Shown here: positions 22,322 to 27,220 of the stretch, in pieces
Numbering within the stretch: position 1 is the stretch's first letter
Layout of the letters: every line of letters starts with the position of its first letter
Source of the DNA: CAZGYE01 sp964530165
Lineage (GTDB): Bacteria; Planctomycetota; Planctomycetia; Planctomycetales; Planctomycetaceae
Length of the DNA: 27,220 bases
Direction of reading: 5' to 3'
Assembly (NCBI GenBank): GCA_964530165.1
Contig: CAZGYE010000035.1
Location: 1 to 27,220 of the forward strand
The notes under the pieces: model-generated
What the model saw: the letters and a program-made list of their open reading frames with translations, nothing else
Told to the model about the DNA's origin: nothing
Database searches by the model: none
Made by a program: the position numbers and the translations under genes

Positions 22322-23374
22322 TCAGAACCCTAAGTCCACAATTTCACCCCCGGCCCTGGTCACGAGCGCCTTGATGACCTGCCAATCCGTATTCTCGTTG
22401 AAGAAGTGGACCGAGCCGTCGCACATCAAACCGTGTGCGCCGCCCACGTGATCGCTGCTCCAATTGGTGCAGCGGGTGTCGTCGCTGCCGTTGCCCCCGG
22501 GAATACTTTCCGGATCCGCGTTGATTGGGCCGGTCGCCGAATTGATGTCGCCCAGTGGACTGATCCACAGGCCCGGCTTGTTGTCTTCCGCGGGGAACTT
22601 CCTGCTGAATCGCCAGTGGTGGTTTTCGAAGACAGCGACGGTGTTCGATGTTCCGTCGACGATTTGACTGATCTTGGAACTGCCTCTCCACCAAAAGACG
22701 CCGACGTTCCTGGGGAGATTTCCACCTTGGTCGTCGATCGTGGGGTCCCCACTAATCCACGGAGCCCCGTTTCGCTGGGTATCGCCGCAATCCTTCCAGC
22801 CGGTCCAGACGAACCCCATGCTGCCCACGTAGTCGGTGCGGGCGGCAGTGATGTTGCGGGTATTGCCGTTCCAGCCGGAATTGTCGTACCAGGGCGCGCC
22901 ACCGCGCGTTGCGGGCTGCGGGTTGCTGGGACACAACAGCACCGAGAGCACGGTCATGCGTGCGGTTAGCTCGCCGGGGGTGGCCAAACACCTGTTACCT
23001 CCCGCGGTGCCATCATTGCGGCAAGACATGGGGATCAGGTTGTAAACGGCGGCTTGATCCAAGTAGGGCAGGCTCATCGTGATCCACGAGACGGAATACC
23101 CACCCCGATCGGACGGGTTCCGACTTCCGTCATAGTTGAGAGGGAAGTAGCCGGATGAATCGTGGTAGTTGTGCAGCGCCAATCCGATTTGTTTCATGTT
23201 GTTGCGGCACTGCGATCTGCGAGCCGCCTCACGCGCCTGCTGCACCGCCGGCAGCAACAGGGCGATTAAAATGGCAATGATCGCGATGACGACGAGCAGT
23301 TCGATCAGAGTAAACGCCCGCCTGAGTCTGAAAAGCCACTTCGACGTGCCAAATCCAAAACAAGTTCGCTTCAT
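22322..23374 (-). CDS. DUF1559 pseudopilin-like protein
   Basis: 350 aa. A positively charged leader of 20 residues ends in RRA, followed by the class III prepilin motif FTLIELLVVIAIIAILIALL and then PAVQQAREAARRSQCRNNMK. This N-terminal helix is that of type II secretion/type IV pilus pseudopilins. The remainder is the DUF1559 (SBP_bac_10-like) domain ending in the usual HVGGAHGLMCDGSVHFFNEN. The residue before the cleavage site is Ala, not Gly, which is frequent in planctomycetes. A good ribosome site (GGAGGT, 23381-23386 on the minus strand) supports the start. These proteins are massively multiplied in planctomycetes with no settled function; here it sits between two lipoprotein genes. 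Confidence 0.93.
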   Translation of the reverse strand: MKRTCFGFGTSKWLFRLRRAFTLIELLVVIAIIAILIALLLPAVQQAREAARRSQCRNNMKQIGLALHNYHDSSGYFPLNYDGSRNPSDRGGYSVSWITMSLPYLDQAAVYNLIPMSCRNDGTAGGNRCLATPGELTARMTVLSVLLCPSNPQPATRGGAPWYDNSGWNGNTRNITAARTDYVGSMGFVWTGWKDCGDTQRNGAPWISGDPTIDDQGGNLPRNVGVFWWRGSSKISQIVDGTSNTVAVFENHHWRFSRKFPAEDNKPGLWISPLGDINSATGPINADPESIPGGNGSDDTRCTNWSSDHVGGAHGLMCDGSVHFFNENTDWQVIKALVTRAGGEIVDLGF

Positions 23375-23446
23375 GAGATTACCTCCGTCAAAAAACTGGT
23401 TCTCGGTCCCCGATGATCCGATGGGCTTCTCGTGCCCACAAATTGC

Positions 23447-23911
23447 TCAAATGTCAATATCGATTTGATTGCTTTGCTGCTTCACTTCGACGCTCTTCGG
23501 CGACGTATCGGGACTGGTATACTCTTCCGGGAACGGTAAGCCGGCCTTGGTGGGATCCTCAGGGGGCTTCTCTCCTTCGCCGGAATCCGTGTACTTCGAC
23601 TCATCTGTTGTCGCCGCCATCGAAAGCACCACCTTATAGCTCCCGGCGATTGCACCCGGGCCGACATTGGCGGTGGTAAGCTCGAAGCTGCCGTCATCCC
23701 CCGTGTTGCCCACCGCAGACTGCCCACTATCGACCGGTACGAAAGTGACAGTGACATTCTTCAACGGCTCTCCACCTTTTTTCAGGGTGCCCGTGACGGG
23801 ATAGACGGTCGGAGCATCGCTCGACTGGCCGCAACCCGATCCCCCAAAGACCATTCCCATGAGACTTGCAACCACCACCAGCCGCAGCAACACTCCTCTT
23901 TTCCAAATCAT
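23447..23911 (-). CDS. small lipoprotein with carboxypeptidase-regulatory-like fold
   Basis: 154 aa from ATG 23911, chosen because GAAAGG stands 8 nt upstream; ATG 23929 would add six residues, and the longer open frame further upstream looks non-coding. The signal peptide (MIWKRGVLLRLVVVASLMGM) ends in a lipobox (GGSGC). The mature part opens with PTVYPVTGTLKKGGEPLKNV, followed by VTFVPVDSGQSAVGNTGDDG and AGSYKVVLSMAATTDESKY, a transthyretin/CarboxypepD_reg-like beta-sandwich. This type very often accompanies DUF1559 genes in planctomycetes, as it does here with a 72-nt gap. It is probably anchored in the outer or cytoplasmic membrane. A 282-nt gap to the upstream gene (23912-24193) may hold its own promoter; I see no other gene there. 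Confidence 0.85.
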   Translation of the reverse strand: MIWKRGVLLRLVVVASLMGMVFGGSGCGQSSDAPTVYPVTGTLKKGGEPLKNVTVTFVPVDSGQSAVGNTGDDGSFELTTANVGPGAIAGSYKVVLSMAATTDESKYTDSGEGEKPPEDPTKAGLPFPEEYTSPDTSPKSVEVKQQSNQIDIDI

Positions 23912-24193
23912 GCCCGCAACCTTTCTCATTCTGCCGGATGACGGCCTTCCGATCCCTTGCCGAACAGGGGAAACCGACTCACGAACCTGACATGCAGCCC
24001 GATTTCCCAGCGACCAGAGGAGCTGAAAGTGACTTGATAAGCGACGACGTACAACCTCACCCCCGTCGTGAGGAAACGAACCGTTTACTATTGCACCCAT
24101 TTCACGTCGGTTCTGCAAGTGCAAAACCAATTTTTTCCCTGGGCAGCCGTCCGGAAAACCACGTCAGCCTGCCTCGGCGACCAGCGGGAGCCC

Positions 24194-25783
24194 TTACTCG
24201 CCGCTTGCATCGATGCGGTGTTGATTCCCCTCAGCGGACACCGAGCGGTTTTCGAATAGGATCACCGAGGACTTCAGGAAATACGTTCTGTTTGGGTACA
24301 GGGTAAAGTTTCCCACCACAATGTCGATGTCGCCGTCGTCATCGTAGTCACCGAGATCCAAACACGGGTGAGCAGTGCAGCCCGTTTCGATCGAGTAACG
24401 TTCATACTGGCCGGGTTTCGTCTGTTCCAGCCAGATCACCGAGTCCAAGTGCCGAGCGTCCGGCGAGTTCGGCGGGAACCCCGGTATGAACACACTCGAG
24501 ACGATATCCAAGTCTCCGTCGCCATCCAGATCGCCCGTCTGGGCCGTATGAGCGCCGGGCAGATGGGCCAGACGGCGGTACGTGAAATGGAGACTCCCGT
24601 CGTTTTCGAGCCAGCCCAATCCGTGGTACGGTCTGATGACCGGTGGAAAATCAACGGAATCGCCGTGGTTGAACATCACGTCCGTGTCGCCGTCGCTGTC
24701 GAGATCGATCAATCGGATGCCCGTGGATCCCCAGAGCGGATGCGGGGCGGAGTAGAGGACCTCGCTCTTGAAACGCCCCTCCCGTGTATTCAAGAACGCG
24801 ACGATGCGTTCATGCTGCTGCGACTGCAGAGCAATGAAATCGAGTCGGCCGTCGCCGTTGAGGTCCACGACCGGAACGTCACTCGTTCCGGCACGGGCGT
24901 CGACGACGGCCGGTTCGAATTCGGGAGCCGAGTAGTCGGTGGTGACGTTCTCTAAATAAAGGACCATTCCGGTGGCGAAGTCACCGAAAACCCCCACGAT
25001 CAGGTCCAGGTCTCCGTCTCCGTCGAAGTCAGCGCTTTCGACGTCGTTGACGCGACCAAGTTGCTGAAACAAAGGAATCGGTTCGAACTCGCCGTTGCCG
25101 CGGCCCCGCAGCCAGACGACGCTTCCCTTATCCGTGTCTCGGTTCACAAATACGCCAAGATTGGCCACCAGGATGTCGCGTATTCCGTCCCCGTCGAAGT
25201 CAACCACCTGCGTCTGACTCGGATGCGGAACACGTGCGATCATCTTTGCCGGCTTTCGAGGCTGTGACGGCGTCCAAACACCGACAATACCGTGCCGCAT
25301 GTCGCAGATGAGCAACTGCCGGGGGCCATTCTCTGAGAGTCGAACGAACTTCACGTTTGAGGTCGACGGGAGGCTGGGAATGCCTTCCATCGTGATGGTG
25401 TGTTTCGCAAATGCGATGGGCGAGCGCGCCGAGCTGAACAAGGTCTTCGGCAACTCGAAACGATCCGGCGCGCGCGACATAAAGTACTCGACCACGTCTC
25501 GGATCGGCGGCAACAGCGTCGCCGGCCGCGACCCGTCGCGCCGGAAGTAGGCGTACATCTGCTGGATCTTCTCCGGCCAAAGTGCTCGCAGCTCGCAGTC
25601 CGGAGGCGGGAGTTTGTGACAGGTCGCGCAAAACTCTTCGACGCTGAGTGCGGTTTGACTCGTTGTCGGATGGACTGTCGGTTTGGGAATCGGGCTCGTG
25701 CCGCTGCGCCACAATGGGGCGCCGACGACTGCGATGCCGCCGATCAACGCAAGCAGCACGAAAATGCCGATGACTCTTCGCAT
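24194..25783 (-). CDS. monoheme FG-GAP/VCBS repeat protein
   Basis: 529 aa. A signal peptide or anchor at residues 4-23 (VIGIFVLLALIGGIAVVGAP) is followed by one c-type heme site, CATCH (52-56), in EEFCATCHKLPPPDCELRAL. The rest is an FG-GAP propeller with six D-x-D-x-D-G-type calcium loops: DFDGDGIRDILVANLG, DFDGDGDLDLIVGVFGD, DLNGDGRLDFIALQS, DLDSDGDTDVMFNHGD, DLDGDGDLDIVSSVF and DYDDDGDIDIVVGNF. There is no ASPIC/UnbV domain. The heme region suggests electron transfer coupled to the propeller, either as a docking site or as an oxidoreductase, but no enzyme can be assigned. It starts 37 nt after the stop of the TPR gene, so the two form one operon. Confidence 0.85.
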   Translation of the reverse strand: MRRVIGIFVLLALIGGIAVVGAPLWRSGTSPIPKPTVHPTTSQTALSVEEFCATCHKLPPPDCELRALWPEKIQQMYAYFRRDGSRPATLLPPIRDVVEYFMSRAPDRFELPKTLFSSARSPIAFAKHTITMEGIPSLPSTSNVKFVRLSENGPRQLLICDMRHGIVGVWTPSQPRKPAKMIARVPHPSQTQVVDFDGDGIRDILVANLGVFVNRDTDKGSVVWLRGRGNGEFEPIPLFQQLGRVNDVESADFDGDGDLDLIVGVFGDFATGMVLYLENVTTDYSAPEFEPAVVDARAGTSDVPVVDLNGDGRLDFIALQSQQHERIVAFLNTREGRFKSEVLYSAPHPLWGSTGIRLIDLDSDGDTDVMFNHGDSVDFPPVIRPYHGLGWLENDGSLHFTYRRLAHLPGAHTAQTGDLDGDGDLDIVSSVFIPGFPPNSPDARHLDSVIWLEQTKPGQYERYSIETGCTAHPCLDLGDYDDDGDIDIVVGNFTLYPNRTYFLKSSVILFENRSVSAEGNQHRIDASGE

Positions 25784-25820
25784 CCCGCTCTCTCTGGTGA
25801 CTCAATCGGTCATCGCCGAT

Positions 25821-27020
25821 TCACGGTTTCCGACCGTCAGGGACGCCCCGGTACTCGAAGGCGGCGACAACCTGCTTGTCGCCGATGTCTCGCGCATAGG
25901 CATACAGACTGATCAACAGACGTTGGTCAATCGAGGCGGCATTCGGCAATTCCAGGAGCTTTCGCTCGAGCTTCTTTCCCCTCAACGCGACGTCTGCCAG
26001 CGACGAGGCCTCTTTCGTCCGGCCGAGGCGGCGCAGAACCGAAGACAGATCCAATCTCGCCCGCCAGTCAGACGGGTCCATTTTCAGTGCTTTGCGGTAG
26101 GCCGCTTCCGCCTGATCGAGTTCGTTGTGCGTGGAATGGTACCACCCCTTGTACCGCCAGAAACGACTGTCTTGTTCCGCAGACGGAGGACTCTGTTTGA
26201 GCAGCTCGGCCACGCGGGCGAGGTCGCCGTCGACCATGGCTTTTGTAATGTGGAAGGAAAGGACCTCGGTGTTCTCCGGATACTTCTGCAGACACCGCCC
26301 GATGAGCGATTTGTCTCCGGGAGCAAAGCTTTTGAGTCCAAACATGGCAATTCTGCGACTGCTGGAACTTCTGGCCGCGTAATACGCCTGGGCAACCTGC
26401 AGTGTTTCGTCGTCCGGATACTGCTGCAACCACGTCGTCACGCGGAACAGTCCGTCCGAGAAGTTCAACGCGTTGGACGTGAAAAGGTAAACGTATGCCT
26501 CAGGCGGCTCGCATTGCAGGTCCATTGCGGTGCGAATCTGCTTGACCATCGCCTGACGTTGCACTGACATGGCGTAGAAGAAAATGAGGCGTTGATGCGC
26601 GCGACCGGCGCGCGGCTCGATCCGCAGCATTCTCTTGCAGGTTTCAACGGCTTCCAGCGGGCGGTTCAGCTTTGCGAAGAGCAAATCGACGCGCTCCGCG
26701 AGCGCCGCGACACATTTCGGGTCTGAGTCGTCTAGTCTGTTCAAGCACTCGGCTGTGCGTTCAAAGTCGCCTTGACGTTGAGCCGCCTCCCCCAAGTAGA
26801 GCCAGGCATATCCGTTTTGCCTGTCCCATTTCAGCCAGCGAGACGCCAGCTCCTCCAGCCGGTCCCATTGCTTGGCCTGCGCCGCGTCTTTGCACTCCCC
26901 CTTGAATCGCTCGGCGCGGCAGTCCAACCACCAGCGATAACATGGCCACGTTCCCACGACGAGCAGAATGAGCAAGACCGCAAAAGGCCAGCGGCGAGGA
27001 TGACCAGGTAAGAATTGCAT
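25821..27020 (-). CDS. membrane-anchored TPR protein
   Basis: 399 aa. The N-terminus has a short basic region and one membrane segment (12-28, PFAVLLILLVVGTWPCY); the rest would be extracytoplasmic. TPR-like helix pairs run almost throughout: WLKWDRQNGYAWLYLGEAAQ, RQGDFERTAECLNRLDDSD, AVETCKRMLRIEPRAGRAHQ, HNELDQAEAAYRKALKMDPS, DWRARLDLSSVLRRLGRTKE. No catalytic domain is visible. It is first in the minus-strand cluster and coupled to the monoheme FG-GAP gene, so it is probably a scaffold for that assembly. The 200 bases beyond it to the window edge (27021-27220) would hold its promoter; I see no clear gene in them. Confidence 0.85.
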   Translation of the reverse strand: MQFLPGHPRRWPFAVLLILLVVGTWPCYRWWLDCRAERFKGECKDAAQAKQWDRLEELASRWLKWDRQNGYAWLYLGEAAQRQGDFERTAECLNRLDDSDPKCVAALAERVDLLFAKLNRPLEAVETCKRMLRIEPRAGRAHQRLIFFYAMSVQRQAMVKQIRTAMDLQCEPPEAYVYLFTSNALNFSDGLFRVTTWLQQYPDDETLQVAQAYYAARSSSSRRIAMFGLKSFAPGDKSLIGRCLQKYPENTEVLSFHITKAMVDGDLARVAELLKQSPPSAEQDSRFWRYKGWYHSTHNELDQAEAAYRKALKMDPSDWRARLDLSSVLRRLGRTKEASSLADVALRGKKLERKLLELPNAASIDQRLLISLYAYARDIGDKQVVAAFEYRGVPDGRKP

Positions 27021-27220
27021 GCTTCAAGAACAACCACACTGAGCCTGCCGACCATGAAGACTTCTGCTGTTCTCATCATTCTATGCTGGAAGTGACGAAT
27101 ACGCTACACCCCGAAGAGTCAAAAAAGTCAGCCGTGTGTTTCGGTCTGCAAAACGCGACGTTTCTTGAGTGGATGGAAGCTGATTCTCGATCGGCGCTCG
27201 GAGACGCGACGGCTCGGTTT

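Noticed and set aside
5146..27197. A 16-bp exact match GATTCTCGATCGGCGC at 5146-5161 and 27182-27197.
   Set aside because: A single match of this length is close to what chance allows in 27 kb, it does not extend, and the flanks have no structure in common.
27021..27220. Short open frame from ATG 27170-27175 to the window edge as the start of another gene.
   Set aside because: Only about 16 codons are visible, without a ribosome site or recognisable sequence.

Overview
The window looks like chromosomal DNA of a planctomycete. The support is GC-rich coding DNA, a DUF1559 pseudopilin-like protein with a class III prepilin signal, PQQ-type beta-propeller and FG-GAP/VCBS proteins, an ASPIC/UnbV protein, a multiheme cytochrome fused to TPRs, and an extended Bat (VWA/TPR) operon preceded by MoxR. 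The species cannot be named from this.

Layout. (1) 1-312: no gene; one 44-nt pure pyrimidine tract. (2) 313-2777, minus strand: tRNA-His(GTG), then only 2 nt later a secreted HEAT-like/jelly-roll protein, then an abutting secreted PQQ propeller protein. (3) 2808-4970, plus strand: small integrase module with a near-consensus promoter, an atypical tyrosine recombinase, a small unknown protein and a winged-helix protein. (4) 5207-6429: a decayed rve-type transposase on the minus strand, its 148-bp leader, and a scrap of an ATP-dependent DNA ligase gene. (5) 6430-17470, plus strand: nine-gene Bat-type operon (MoxR ATPase, DUF58, SurA/PpiC-like foldase with TPR, BatD-like lipoprotein, two VWA proteins, TPR protein, BatD, BatE-like TPR/SH3 lipoprotein). 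(6) 17471-18295: remnants, namely a second copy of the 148-bp leader (146/148 identical), a piece of an unrelated transposase, and a longer ligase fragment. (7) 18296-27020, minus strand: six genes in transcription order: TPR protein, monoheme FG-GAP protein, small lipoprotein, DUF1559 pseudopilin, ASPIC/UnbV FG-GAP lipoprotein, heptaheme cytochrome c/TPR protein.

How the parts may work. The Bat operon resembles envelope-stress/aerotolerance systems: a MoxR ATPase acts on VWA membrane proteins that would assemble with TPR and BatD partners at the inner membrane. The minus-strand cluster joins c-type hemes, calcium-binding propellers, a pseudopilin and lipoproteins; I infer a cell-surface or periplasmic redox assembly of unknown substrate.

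The strongest unexpected signals are non-coding. Three families of structured repeats occur. A 33-nt hairpin with a CCA loop occurs twice (7428-7462 and 22232-22264), and every paired difference between the copies is compensatory. A 19-nt hairpin family occurs three times inside the signal-peptide region of the ASPIC/UnbV gene, again with a compensated base pair. A 113-nt inverted repeat sits in the start region of the batE-like gene; its removal in silico restores a perfect lipoprotein signal peptide.
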